Below are positions 1 through 10,974 of a stretch of 64,000 nucleotides of DNA, one piece after another. This DNA is from Rhizopus arrhizus (lineage: Eukaryota > Mucoromycota > Mucoromycetes > Mucorales > Rhizopodaceae). The stretch spans positions 1,674,001-1,738,000 of the forward strand of contig JAKZZE010000008.1 in assembly GCA_024220505.1 (NCBI GenBank), in the 5' to 3' direction. The notes under the pieces were generated by a model, which saw only the letters and a list, made by a program, of their open reading frames with translations, was not told the origin of the DNA and ran no database searches. The translations under genes and the position numbers were made by a program. The first letter of the stretch is position 1; each line of letters opens with the position of its first letter.

Positions 1-869
1 TTTTATTAATATACAACTTAACATATAAGCAGAAGATGTAGTTTTCATTTAGTTTAAGCTAGGTGCACAGCATAGAAATAGAACATTAGAAAGCACCTAG
101 TTTTATAATCATCCGTAATTACGGAATACTTCAACCTTTAGGACCACACTATAGGAACAATAGCTACTTTATTCTGCCTCGTATGTCCCCGTCTCAGACA
201 TTTCATGAGCCTTTGAGATGGGATATGGGTGATGCTATCATTAGAGGTACTTGAACAGAGGATACTTATGCATGAATAAACAAATTTCATAATTAATAGA
301 CGCTTTAAGAAGCAAATTGTTACGGCTCATCGATAGCGCTGTTAATCCAATCTTTCTGCCAAATCTGAAAGCTCTATTTATATCTATCAATGTCTGTTGA
401 ATTAAATAATGTATTTGTTAGTTGAGTATTTATTGAGAGTGCAGAGGAATATGCCTATAATTATTTCTCTTGTATAATGATCTTTGGCTGACATTCAGAG
501 TAAGCAAATGGAGAGAAAAGAAAAAGGTTCGAAGGTATATAAAAGATAAATGAATAGCAGGAAATACTTGATATGTGTATAACAAAGTGTTTCATAATGT
601 GTATTTATATAAAATGTTTGAAAAATTGGCTTTGGTTCTATCTGTTTCCTTTCACTTTCATATATTCAAACAGATACATACAAGAAGTTTACACAACAGC
701 ATTTAAATGAATATCTGCTTAAATTTGAATCAAAAAGCTAGATTTAATTTAGTTGGGACATCCAAATCAATGTATAGTAAACTAAGGCTCCTTCCTACAA
801 AAATAAACTCATTTGATTTGGTCTTGACAGAGCAATTAGGGAGCTTTTTTTTCAACTCGGCCACTGATA
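1..869. other. AT-rich sequence without a recognisable gene
   Basis: Only short chance reading frames are present. I see no domain, tRNA or splice-consistent gene. The right edge runs into the eroded left end of the transposon that follows. Confidence 0.5.
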
Positions 870-1105
870 CTAAAATAGATTTGGATATTGATAGCATTTG
901 AAGAAAATAAACTTCGTTTAGCAAAAAAACAAATGTCGTTTCCAGAAAAATAAATATCACTAACCTAAATGAAATTTTCGTTTAGGACATTTATTGTTGT
1001 CGCTTTGTACTTGTTTTAATGCAATACCTGTATTAAATGACCAAAGCGATAAACTTGGTGGTGAATGTTTTGTGATTTTCCTACTTTTGTTCTACTTAAA
1101 GATGA

Positions 1106-2812
1106 TCAGTCTAAAGGATATTTTCTGGTGAAAAGGCTAGGGCGTTCGCCAGTATTTCTCAAACTATTTAGGAACTTGAGAAAATTCAATACGTCTGCTT
1201 GATTGCGATTCTAAAGTCTTATTTTTATTCCTGTGGTTTGTTGTTTAAGACATGAGAGGCTCTTACACCTAGTACTGCATTAGTTATCAATAATTAATCT
1301 AATTTATTTTTTTCTTTGGATTACCCTAACAAACTATTGCATAGAACATCTGGCTTCTTTTTCCGTTGGTAAGGGCGAGGATTTGGCACAATTTTGAATT
1401 TTTTTCAATTCATTTTCACAGGTTGGGCAATGAGAAAACGTTTTGTATTCATTGATTAAGCAGACTACAAACCCATTCTTCTTTAGCATCCTGATTAATC
1501 CCTTGCTTCTTGTCGGTTCTTGATACTTGACATTAGGGGTGGACTAATCTCCAAAAACTAAGACAGCATCTTGGCCAAACTTTGCTTTTAAGTTACGCAC
1601 CAATTTTTGATCATTCTGGTCAAAGAAGAATTTACTTGAAAACTTCAATTTTCGAAAAGGTAAAAGTTGTAGCTTTTCTAATGCTGTACTGATAGTCTTT
1701 TTGTAATTGCTTTACTGTGACAGTCTATACATCTCCTTTGCCAGTCCTAGAGCTTTGTTTTTCTCACTGTCATCTAGTCTTTCTGAAATATGCTTTTGTT
1801 GTAGCATTATTTGTAGGTAGGTGGTATACAGTTGAGACTTTACAGAGCTATCAGTAGAGTAATTCTCAGGTTGAGGAAAAAAACCACGGATTCTTGCTAT
1901 GAACAGATTTCCATAATACAAATTACATTTTTGGTCGACTCGAAAGTCAAATTCGGATTCAGGGAAATATGTTTCTTTAGACTTTGTTGTCTTGTTTCCA
2001 TAATATTAGTACAAAGTGTTTTTTACTGATGCTCTTGTTTTAATGTATTGTACAAACTTTTTCAAGTTTACAGAGTTAGATTCAGATCTAGAAAGGATTG
2101 CTTCGGCTTTCTGGACCACAAAAGGTTGAGTACGCTTTCTTAAATATCTGAAGTGCCTTGAACATTTTTGAGCGGTTGTTCTTGGTAAATATAAGTGTTT
2201 ATTTTTCTTCAACAGTGCTGGTTTCTTTCATGCAGTAAAGTCCCGCCTTCTAGGGTCTATCAAGACATACTTGCCTTTAGTGCTCTTTAAGTCGGATTAA
2301 CCTAATCCTTTAATATGCTCTGTTTGATTACCGTCCACTTTCTTTTCAGTGTTGGTTTTAGACGACTTTCTGCTTGTATTAGTGTTTTGCTTTATTATGG
2401 AGACACCGACTCCATCTGTTTCGAGAGTTCCTTGGAACCGCAAAGACTTTTGAAATCCTTGATGCTTGAATGCCTTTTTATTTAGGTCTACGACGGCTCC
2501 CCATGTCTCAAACTTACTTCCTGTGTTTGGATTCTTTTTGCTCTTGAGAACATGGTAATGTATTATTTTGCTATTCAACATCATGTAGCAAGGAATAAAG
2601 GTGGTACGTAGCCGGAAACAAGTAAACTGTTTTGTCTGTTCAGCTTCAGACAGTTCAGCAAGCCTGAAGAAGGCTTTAAAATGGGTTTTTGGACAAGCCA
2701 TAACATCATAGTAAATTGAGTTCTCTTGAAAAGCGTAGTCCTCTGGGTAACTTGAGAGAAAACCATTTAATTGCGTTCTTGGTTGATCATCTAAAAGACC
2801 AACTTCAGGCAT
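1106..2812 (-). pseudogene. Decayed Fanzor (eukaryotic TnpB-like RNA-guided nuclease)
   Basis: Reading the minus strand across frameshifts gives the order of parts expected for Fanzor1. An N-terminal wedge-like region (2812-2300) ends with a TDGVGVS-type motif (here ETDGVGVSII). RuvC-I reads LIDPRRRDF, with the Asp at 2255-2257. A helical stretch (2212-2006) contains ARASVK-like and YLRKR residues. RuvC-II reads VLVFGD, with the Asp near 1547-1549. A zinc-ribbon half CPTCE lies at about 1415-1429, and a RuvC-III-like NRNQADVLNF lies near 1190. Stops interrupt it, for example right after RuvC-I (2228-2230) and directly after the RuvC-II Asp (1544-1546). The RuvC-III Asp position reads Asn and the second zinc-ribbon CxxC is not clear. 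Family assignment rests on motif order and spacing recalled from known Fanzors; a profile search would settle it. Confidence 0.72.
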
Positions 2813-2894
2813 CTCTTTTTTTGCAATGGCAAGCTTTACCTGATTGCAAGGTCAATAAATCTTCTTTCGGATAGTTTCTTTTATCGCTTTACTA

Positions 2895-3718
2895 CTATCG
2901 TAGGCTCGTCAATAATATTGTCGCCTGTTCTTTGCTCTTTGCCTCCTGTAAGCTTTCTTTTTTTTTTTGTTTGACTGTCTTCAATGCAGCCTCATCAATA
3001 AAAACGCAGTTCTTAGTGTAACCCAGATCCAAACCTTTCCACTTCATGAACCACTCGTATCTTATTTGCAAGCTACTGTCAGAGTTTCTTGTCATAAGAT
3101 CGAACGTTGGCTTTATTGAAATGAGCATGTTGTTTCTCAAGTGGTGGTTCATTTGAGACTTTGAAATCTTCAAGTCCTCAAACTGCGATTTCCGAGAAAC
3201 AATAATATCATCAGCACAAAGTTGTGAGTCTTTTTCTACTATTTGTTGAATGTGCTGCTCATGCTTAGGAGTCAGTGAGTTAGGTCAGCCGGGATTTCTT
3301 TGCAGCTTTTTGCAAGCTAACTTCCCAGTTTCTTGATAATATTTCTACCAGCGCATAGCAGTACGAGGATTAATTCCAAGATCCTTTGCATGCAAAGTCA
3401 CTTTTCCTCTTTCCGTAGGACTCTCAATCATTCGGTCAATAAATATCTCTCTGGTTTGGTCGTTGTAGTCTTTGTAGATGCTGCTTTCTTGACAACTTCT
3501 ATAGTCTTTTCTGTTGAAACTTTTGCAGTAGTTTCTTTCTCTGCTGGTTTGAGACTCAAGTAGGACTTTTGGCTTGTTATGGTTTCAAGTATTACATTTG
3601 GATCACTGATTTTGGCTAACACACCTTTCATCGGGTCGAAGACTCTCTCTATCCTTATTGTAGGCATTATTGTGTTCGTCTTTATAAAAAAAAATGTATT
3701 TTTTGTCATTTTATTCAA
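2895..3718 (-). pseudogene. Tc1/mariner-like transposase, N-terminal part, broken
   Basis: The minus strand begins with a basic leader containing the motif DPNVILETITSQKSYL, which is repeated almost unchanged in the element at 22 kb. A degenerate helix-turn-helix region follows. The stretch 3173-2895 contains KISKSQMNHHLRN and KNCVFIDEAAL; FIDE is the usual context of the first catalytic Asp of the DDE/D domain in this family. The frame is interrupted between 3428 and 3173. After the first catalytic Asp the homology stops, and the rest of the DDE domain is missing before the Fanzor begins. This is an inactive fragment. Confidence 0.7.
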
Positions 3719-3869
3719 TTGTTAGAGCGAAAGGAAAGAAATAAAGCTTTTACATCATAGCCGACAATAATCCCTCAGTAACCCCAATTTGACTTGGCCT
3801 AAAAAGACAAAATAAAACTTTAAGAGCGACAATTATTTGCTAGCAAACAGCCAAATATTTATCAGGTAG

Positions 3870-3913
3870 CGCCATTTGTTTTTAAAAATGGACAAAATCT
3901 ACCAGCCGCACTG
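3870..3913. repeat. Right terminal inverted repeat of the Fanzor-bearing element
   Basis: Read on the minus strand from 3913 inward, the sequence starts CAGTGCGGCTGGTAGA. This is close to CAGTCCGGCTGGTGGA at the ends of the 17.1-22.2 kb element. TA follows at 3914-3915, as expected for a Tc1/mariner target site. Confidence 0.55.
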
Positions 3914-3915
3914 TA

Positions 3916-5300
3916 TAACGCCTTACACTCGGATTTAAATCACCTTAATTACTTGTAAAGCTAGCTATTCAGTTTTCAAAGTCATTACAACCTAAAATTT
4001 GTAATTTGATTTTGCCAAGTATTCCAATAACTTATGTCACTCCGTGTACATTCGTATCTCTTCTATCATCCACTTCAGTTCGCTTGTATTACTGCCCAAC
4101 ACTTTATAGAAGTCTGTAGATAGCGTTTTTAAGTCTATAGATGGCTATTGACATTCGAGAGAAAGAGAGCTGGCACCAATCCGCCCTAGATTGTCTGTGC
4201 TGTTATCCAATGTTCAGTAAATTCCATAGATACCGTTTGTAAATCAACGTTTGGTGAATTGTATTAAAAGAAAGATGCAGAATAGTTACATCACCCCCAT
4301 TACGTATCTCAGCAGACTTGCTGCACAATCCATTCAAAATCATTTGGAATACTTTTCCGCTGCTGTTTAAAGGTCATAGTGACCGTTCTCACCCCTTAAA
4401 TTGACTGGCAGGACTTAAGAAAAGGAACCTTGATCGTTATAACTTTGTATGTTCCCGCCACCAACTATGCTACAAATGATTTGTGATACTGTCTAATGTT
4501 TAGTAAAAAAAAAAAAAAAAAAAAAAAAACTAGATACTGACACCAAGTCTAGACACACTGACAGCATTTAGTAGGAGGGGGAAGAATATTCCACAGACCT
4601 CTTTGTAAACTTCTTAGCGATCTCCCATTTCATTAGACTATGGTGCGTGATGCATAGAAATCGTAGATGTTTTGCATAGACCCATTGGTAAGCAATAAAA
4701 TATAAATTGTCATTCGAGTATTGTAGCTTCTTGATGTATATTTATCCATACTTATTTATATATTCATTTTATTGAGTAAATCAATGAAAATCAAATAAAA
4801 ATGAAGTGAGTCAAAGTGAGGGCGGAATGATTTTAGTGATAATGAAATGAACCAACATGTCACACAGAAGCAATATCTATATTTCCTTTAGAACTAACGG
4901 TTTGATGAGCGTGCGTTTTCTGATCAACAGCATACTCCATAGGTTTAGGACAACTATGCTCCTCAACTGCATGCCCCTGCTGCTCATTTTGAAAAAAAGA
5001 TGGGCTGTTCGTTTCAAAATGTAAAATGCGTAGAGATGAGGAAGAGCCAAGGGGTTCAAAAGCTGGCATGTTTAAATAGAAATGGATTTGTCATGTTTTC
5101 TTGTTCGAGATCCTTTCTTGGGTATGCGACATTTTCAATTTTATTACGCACCAAAGCTTTGTACAAATACGACTGTTCATCTAAAGCTTCTGTGACGTCA
5201 AAATTAGCGGGGTACGACTTTTGATTTTGAAAAAAAGTGTGTAGAATGACATGTGTTGAAAACTATTGTTACTAGGGCATTTGCTTAAAACGTTGATAAT
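3916..5300. other. Intergenic stretch with a poly-A tract and a doubtful coding relic
   Basis: A run of about 26 A lies near 4505-4530. On the minus strand, 5275-5070 stays open with a protein-like composition (contains NFDVTEALDEQSYLYKALV). A second open frame, 5069-4860, overlaps its end in another phase. This could be a gene relic or an unrecognised two-exon gene, but I could not build a start-to-stop model and do not call it. Confidence 0.35.
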
Positions 5301-5319
5301 GGGTTCACAAAAGCCTTGA

Positions 5320-5388
5320 CCAATCAGACAAAATACATTTTAAAATACCGCGAATAAAAGAAAAATCTATTGGAAAAAAGTTATAAAA
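5320..5388 (+). promoter_or_regulatory. CCAAT and TATA elements upstream of the HSF-type gene
   Basis: CCAAT lies at 5320-5324, an inverted CCAAT (ATTGG) at 5369-5373 and TATAAAA at 5382-5388, about 70 bp before the start codon at 5456. Spacing fits a core promoter. No clear array of nGAAn heat-shock elements is visible. Confidence 0.5.
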
Positions 5389-5455
5389 ACCTGGGAGTGG
5401 GTAACCCGTCTGAATGGGAACATTGCCCTTTTTCTTTCTTTCTTTTTAGTTTATT

Positions 5456-6704
5456 ATGCATCGTAGAACAAGCTCTTTAGAGTATCACGATACAGGCACA
5501 CACTTTACCTCAAAATCACATACCCAATCTCCTTCTCAATTTTATACTTCTCATCATTCACTCCTTCCTCCACCTCCAAACTCAACAGACAAACCAGCTC
5601 ATTTGAATACATTTGTTCATAAATTATACAAGTAAAAGGAAAAGTCGATTTTGTTTATAGAATATTTAATCTTTATTTTTTTTATATACTTGACAGTATG
5701 GTCATTGATCCTTATTATCAACATTTGATATCTTGGTCCTATTCTGGTTCTTCTTTCATTGTTTGTAACCTCATGGAATTTTCCAAAGATGTCTTACCAA
5801 AGCATTTTAAACACAACAATTTTTCAAGCTTTGTTAGACAACTAAACATGTAACCATGACAAAAAAAAAAATTTATTATTTCTCGGATTTTAATGTCAGT
5901 CAGTCTCACAAAACCTTCTTTTCTCTGATTTAGGTATGGTTTTCATAAGGTCAACAAGTCACCCAGAGGCCATCGTACTTTGGCAGAAAATCAAATATGG
6001 GAATTTTCACATAAAAAATTCTTGAGAAATCGTATTGATTTATTAGATGATATTAAACGTAAAGCGATTGAAGTTGAAAACACGACGAAACGTGAAGGTG
6101 GTGGTGATGTTCAAAGTCATATGGCCTTGATGCGGGCATCTCAGACCGATTTGATTCAACAAATGCAAAATTTATACCAAAACCTTTCACAAGTAATGAA
6201 AGATATGCAAGAAATGAAAAATACACAAGAACAACAAGCACAGACAATAAAATCAATGGTTAATTATATTTCTCAGCAAAATGGAGGTAACATTCAGATG
6301 GTGTATGGTTTGTGTGATTTATCTGATTCCTTCTTTTAGGTCAGTTACCACCTGAACTAAATTTAGAACAATATGAAACGAGCAGTAAAAAGCAAACACC
6401 ATCTATTTTTATCACTTCTCATGATCCCTCTACAACACAACCTCATTTTTTAAATAATTTAGCTCATCGTTCTTCTCTATCACTCCAAACACAAAATTTT
6501 TCATTTGGCTCAACAAGATCCTTGGGTCACTTTGGTCATCCACTGTCACCTAGTTCAAGTCCAAGTCCAGGTATGCTTTTATCTGATGATGAATTTGATG
6601 CTACCAACTCTTTATATTCTCCTTCAAATTCACCACATACACCAAGACAATCCAATTCACACAATTCTTTTATGAATCCTTTAGATTCTTTATCACATCA
6701 ATAA
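5456..6704 (+). CDS. Heat-shock-factor-type transcription factor
   Basis: Four exons (5456-5631, 5697-5849, 5934-6286, 6340-6704) join in frame to 348 residues. The HSF DNA-binding domain covers about residues 50-155. It contains the winged-helix signature [16 protein letters not shown], split by the second intron, and the helix-1 motif FVHKLYNMVIDP. A heptad-rich region (about 165-220, rich in Q, M and L) fits the HR-A/B trimerisation coiled coil. The tail is Ser/Pro/Asn-rich with [13 protein letters not shown] patches and carries no recognisable second domain. HSF family proteins bind inverted nGAAn repeats in nuclear DNA; in fungi the same fold also occurs in Skn7- and Sfl1-type regulators. 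A receiver domain is absent, so Skn7 is excluded, but I cannot separate Hsf1 from Sfl1/Mga1-like proteins. Confidence 0.9.
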
Positions 6705-7303
6705 CTGTAAACATTTTACATATCGCATGCTTTACTCTTATTTACATTATGTTTCTTTTATATTCATGATTATTACCTTTTGTTATATATTATGTATTCA
6801 TATGAAAACCATATTATGTTTGTATAATAAAAAAAAAAAATACGTTTGCTTCTCCTCCTTAACAATTGTGACTCAATTTGGAAATCATGTCAATTGATAT
6901 ATAAAGCCAATCAAAATTAAAGAAAAATGCACATTGACAATTTAAAGAAATTTAATTTGTGTAAAATTTGAAATTAAAAAAGAAACTTCTTTCAATTATA
7001 TTCATCTTGTAAAGTAACATTCTTTAATACAACAAAAATCTATTTAAGGAATAGGTGTATGAATAAGAAAGCATTATGTTTACAAATTATAATTAATAAA
7101 TTAAAACCTGTTTTAAATAACTCGAGCTATACAACATAATCATTCTATATTTTACCCCATGTTTGAAACCTTGAATCTTTACATTTGATTTCTTTTTTTC
7201 TTTTTTTTTGTGACTAGAAACTAGCAATCTAAAATTGCAAGTTTCATCATTTTGTTAATCAAGCACTTTTGTGATTAGGCAGCAGTGCTTTTAAAAGGGA
7301 TGA
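6705..7303. other. 3' flank and AT-rich spacer
   Basis: Downstream of the HSF-type stop codon there is an A-rich AATAAA-like context (about 6825-6840) that may serve polyadenylation. Otherwise I see nothing here. Confidence 0.4.
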
Positions 7304-7407
7304 TACACTATTTCCAGAAATTAAAGTCGCCATGACTTGTCGCAATTACATATAAATTGTATTATAAAACTTTACAAAATGCGACTTTAATTTCTGAAAA
7401 TAGTGTA
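7304..7407. repeat. Short foldback (MITE-like) inverted repeat
   Basis: Arms at 7304-7330 and 7381-7407 are inverted copies of each other over 27 bp with one mismatch, separated by 50 bp. The outer ends begin and end with TA (TACACTATTTCC at left, its complement at right). This is compatible with a tiny Tc1/mariner-derived non-autonomous element, but no internal gene or second copy was found in the window. Confidence 0.6.
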
Positions 7408-8123
7408 CTGCAAAATCATCTTTGATAAACGGTCCACTGCGAGTCCAAAACACTCTGGAAGGTAACTCAGAGAACAATTGTCTACGCAATGATCTGTACA
7501 ACACTATACGCCACACACTACAGTGGCTCAGAAAGCTGCGCTCTAAAAAAGTAAATAGGGCTGACACTGGCAAAGAATGGTAGGGCTATGAATGCGCAGT
7601 TGTACACATAAAGACTTTTGGTCATTCACATTTAATATGACAATAGTAGTGTGCCCTTTTCTTTTAATAAGACATAGCGAAATAATTTGATGCGTCATAT
7701 CAAGTTGTTTAGTAAACTAAAGTTTTATATACCATCTTTTATATATTGAAAAGATGAAAGTCTTCAGGTTTCGGGTAAAAGGATAAGTGCACGGACATAA
7801 AGCTAGTGTGGTAAGTTGCTTGTACAAATTAACTAAATAGTTCAAGTGCCCGAGATCACTACCTCCGTTCTGAAAAAGCTTATTTTTTTTCTGAATCAAG
7901 TATTACCATTTTCATAATAATCTGTCAAAAAAGCATATTTTGAGCTTCAGTCTACTTTGTTAACCAGATTTATCTTCACCCCTCTAAAAAAAGGTACTCA
8001 GTCACCCTTTACTCACTACGGGGCTTGTATTTAAAAAATCTTATGACTTTGGCTTTGATAATGAACTTGAAATAACTTCAGCTGCTACAAGATGACTACA
8101 GACTCAGCCTCTTTCTAGCTTTC
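7408..8123. other. Spacer upstream of the M13 peptidase gene
   Basis: The minus strand between 7573 and 7408 stays open but has no recognisable domain; it may be repeat-derived. No other feature is supported. Confidence 0.35.
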
Positions 8124-8131
8124 TTTATAAA
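8124..8131 (+). promoter_or_regulatory. TATA box of the first M13 peptidase gene
   Basis: TTTATAAA lies about 76 bp before the start codon at 8207. The paralogue at 59 kb has a TATA-like element at nearly the same distance, which supports both. Confidence 0.45.
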
Positions 8132-8206
8132 CCCACTGTTTCTTTTTTTACATTCTCGTTTATCATCATCTTTAGACTTTAACTTTTACTATAATTTTGT
8201 ATTAAA

Positions 8207-10794
8207 ATGCCAGGTGGTGTTCTTGAATTTCTAGCAGCCTATCCAACCCAAACTGCAAGCAGCACAGCTAATGTTTGCAATTCTCAGATTTGTCAAACTA
8301 CTGCAACCTCTATTTTAAATTCTTTGAATCTTAATGTAGATCCTTGTGATGATTTTTACCAGTACACGTGTATGTTAGTCTAAGAGCATTTTCAAGTAAC
8401 AATAACAAACACTATTTTTAGGCGGTCAGTGGATAGAGAACAATTCTATTCCAACTTACCGAGCAGGTGGGTGACGTGATTTATCTTTTAAATCATAATA
8501 TATTAAGCCTTCTTTTTAGATATCGGCACATTTACTGATTTGCAGTATGCAATTTCGTTTAAGCTTCAAGATATACTTGATGGCAGTTATGATGATTTGT
8601 TAGCTGGTATTAAAAATGACACTGGCCTCCTCAACAGCACCCAGATAGATCAAGACCGTGCTAATTTTAACAGAATGAAAGCGTATTATGATTCATGTGT
8701 AAATGAAACAGCAATCGATGCTCTCGGACCTACACCTATTTACCCTTACCTATCAAAAGTGCTCAGCCTTTTTGATTACTCCTCAGAGACCAATCATAGT
8801 CTTTTCAGACTTGAGGATGCCAGTACATTAGCAGATGGAATGATTGAATTAACAATGCAAGGCTCTGATAATCTTGTTTTAATGGAGGTCACTATTAACC
8901 AAAATCGTAGCAATCAGTATGACATCTTCTTTAATCAACCTGCTTTAACTCTGCCTAATAAAGAAGATTATACAAAGCCAGATGTCATTGATCAGTATCG
9001 TAACGGATTAATCTCGCTTCTGACACAAGTTCTAGGCCAGCCCAATGGCACTGATATAAGCATGCATTTGCAAAAAATGAATGAAAGTAGTCTATCTCCT
9101 TTGGGTCCTGAAGCTATCGAGTCTATGGCTGACAGATTTATAGCCTTTGAATCTCACCTTGCCAACATGACAACTTATGAGTAAGCACAAAGGAAGTACG
9201 AAAGTATAAAAAAAGATTAAACACGATTTCTTTTTAGCGATGGTTATGAAGAAGCTGTGGAGATTACTCTAACTGAGCTCAATCAGAATTACCCTTTTGC
9301 TAACTGGACCCGTATCTTCAATCAATTTGTACCAAATCATGTCGCCTTGCCTGATCATGTCGTCTTGGATTCTCCTAAATATATGACTCGACTGAATGAT
9401 TGGCTGTTTTCTAATCAAGCAGATGGCACATCTATCGAAGCAATTCGTGAATACTTTATCATCCAAGTCATCTTGGCTAACGTGGATTATCTTGACAAGG
9501 CCACCAAAGACATCTATAAGACGATCGATAAACTCACAGGTGGATCACTCGTTTTCATATCCCGGAAACAGGCTTGTGTTGAGGATATAAACGTCAATTT
9601 TGACCAGCTCCTTGGCCGTTATTTTGCAATGACATCCTCTGGTGGTGAGCCTCAGCGCCAGCTGGTCTCCAAATTTGTTGACAGTATGCTGTCGGTTTGG
9701 GCTGGACGTTTGGAAAGGAATACATGGTTAGATGATGAAACGCGCACTCGAGCTATAGAAAAGGTAATGATTTCGTACTTTTTGAATGGCAAGGGTAGAA
9801 ATGAACGACTAATTCATTTTTATAGTTGAAAATGATTACTCATGAAGAGGCCTATGGCATCATAGACCCAGACACTCGCTCGCCTAGTTCTCTTGAAGCT
9901 TACTATGCTGATGTTCAGATAGATAGTAAAGACTACTTTGGCAATACATTGTCTGCATATGAATCAACCGTGAAGAAAGACTGGGCTCACTTGGGAAAAT
10001 ATCCAACAGAAGAACACATAAAAATGAAACCTTACGAAGTCAATGCTTACTATAATACGGCATTTAATGAGGTAGAGCATATGCTATTTTCTATAAAAAT
10101 CATCTAATAACTTTTTTTTTTCATTGTATTTAAATAGATTGCTATCCTTGCTAGTATTCTCCGAGATCCTTTCTATCATATAGAATTACCTGACTATCTT
10201 AATTATGGTGCTTTAGGCTCAGTTATTGGTCATGAAATTACAGTAAGAAAACGACAACAGAGGCTTTTTTTTTCTTCTGTCAATCTAATCTGATATGTAT
10301 AGCATGCCTTTGATGTCAGTGGTCGCCTTTATGATGGTCATGGCCTCTACCAATTATGGTGGACAAACGCAAGTTCCAATGAATTTGAAGACAGAGCACA
10401 ATGTTTTGTGAACCAATACGGCAACTTTTCAATTGAAGGTCCTAATCGTACACAGCATTCTGTGGATGGACAGTTGACTCTTGATGAAAACTTGGCGGAC
10501 AATGGTGGTGTTATGGCTGCTTATGAAGCTTTGTTCTCCAAGAATACAGGCGAACACATGCTTTTGCCTGGCCTTGAAACATTCTCTCCTCAACAGCTTT
10601 TCTTTATCAATTTTGGCAGAGTTTATTGTGGAAAGGACCGCCTTGAGAATTTCTCATCATTGCTTGCAGACACCCATTCACCTAAAAATATTCGGGTGAA
10701 TGCTGTTGTTCAAAATAGTGCTGAATTTGCCGAGGCGTTCCAGTGTCGTGCTAATCAACCAATGAATCCTCCTCACAAGTGTCAAATCTGGTAG
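8207..10794 (+). CDS. M13 (neprilysin/endothelin-converting-enzyme type) zinc metallopeptidase, copy 1
   Basis: Seven exons (8207-8369, 8422-8466, 8520-9180, 9238-9763, 9826-10071, 10138-10242, 10303-10794) sum to an intact 745-residue frame. The N-terminus carries the M13 signature CDDFYQYTCG. The substrate-binding motif VNAYYN lies in exon 5. The zinc motif HEITH (about residues 579-583) is split by an intron. The third zinc ligand sits in DENLADNGG near residue 645, and the downstream HSP..IR motif is present. The C-terminus ends CQIW. M13 enzymes cleave small peptides and are usually type II membrane or secreted proteins. Here the N-terminus (MPGGVLEF) shows no signal peptide or anchor, so localisation is unclear. 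The PAGIL motif common before the zinc site reads LASIL. Its paralogue lies inverted at 56.9-59.5 kb. Confidence 0.92.
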
Positions 10795-10974
10795 AATGAC
10801 GACGCATACGCATGAATGTACAATAGTATATAGTTTTGAAATTGTATAAAGTATAAATAAAGCATAGAATTAATAAGATCTTGTTCTTAAAAATAACAAC
10901 AGTGAATAAGAAAATAATAGGAAAAGTGTGTATATAAACATTTTAATGGTATTTTTTGAGGCAAGAAAATTATT

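Larger units (their letters stand above)
870..3915 (-). mobile_element. Decayed Tc1/mariner-type element carrying a Fanzor relic
   Basis: On the minus strand, a Tc1/mariner-like transposase N-terminal part (3718 to 2895) is followed by a Fanzor/TnpB-like frame (about 2812 to 1106). The right end is recognisable: read inward from 3913 it starts CAGTGCGGCTGGTAGA and is flanked by TA at 3914-3915. It resembles the terminal repeat of the 17.1-22.2 kb element. Subterminal AGCGACA at 3822-3828 is mirrored by TGTCGCT at 997-1003, and a CATTTGTTTTT motif occurs further out on both sides. The outermost left repeat is not visible, so the left border is approximate. Both frames are broken, so the element looks inactive. 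Association of Fanzor1 proteins with mariner-type elements is known from the literature; assigning both frames to a single element here is inference from order, strand and the mirrored repeats. Confidence 0.65.
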
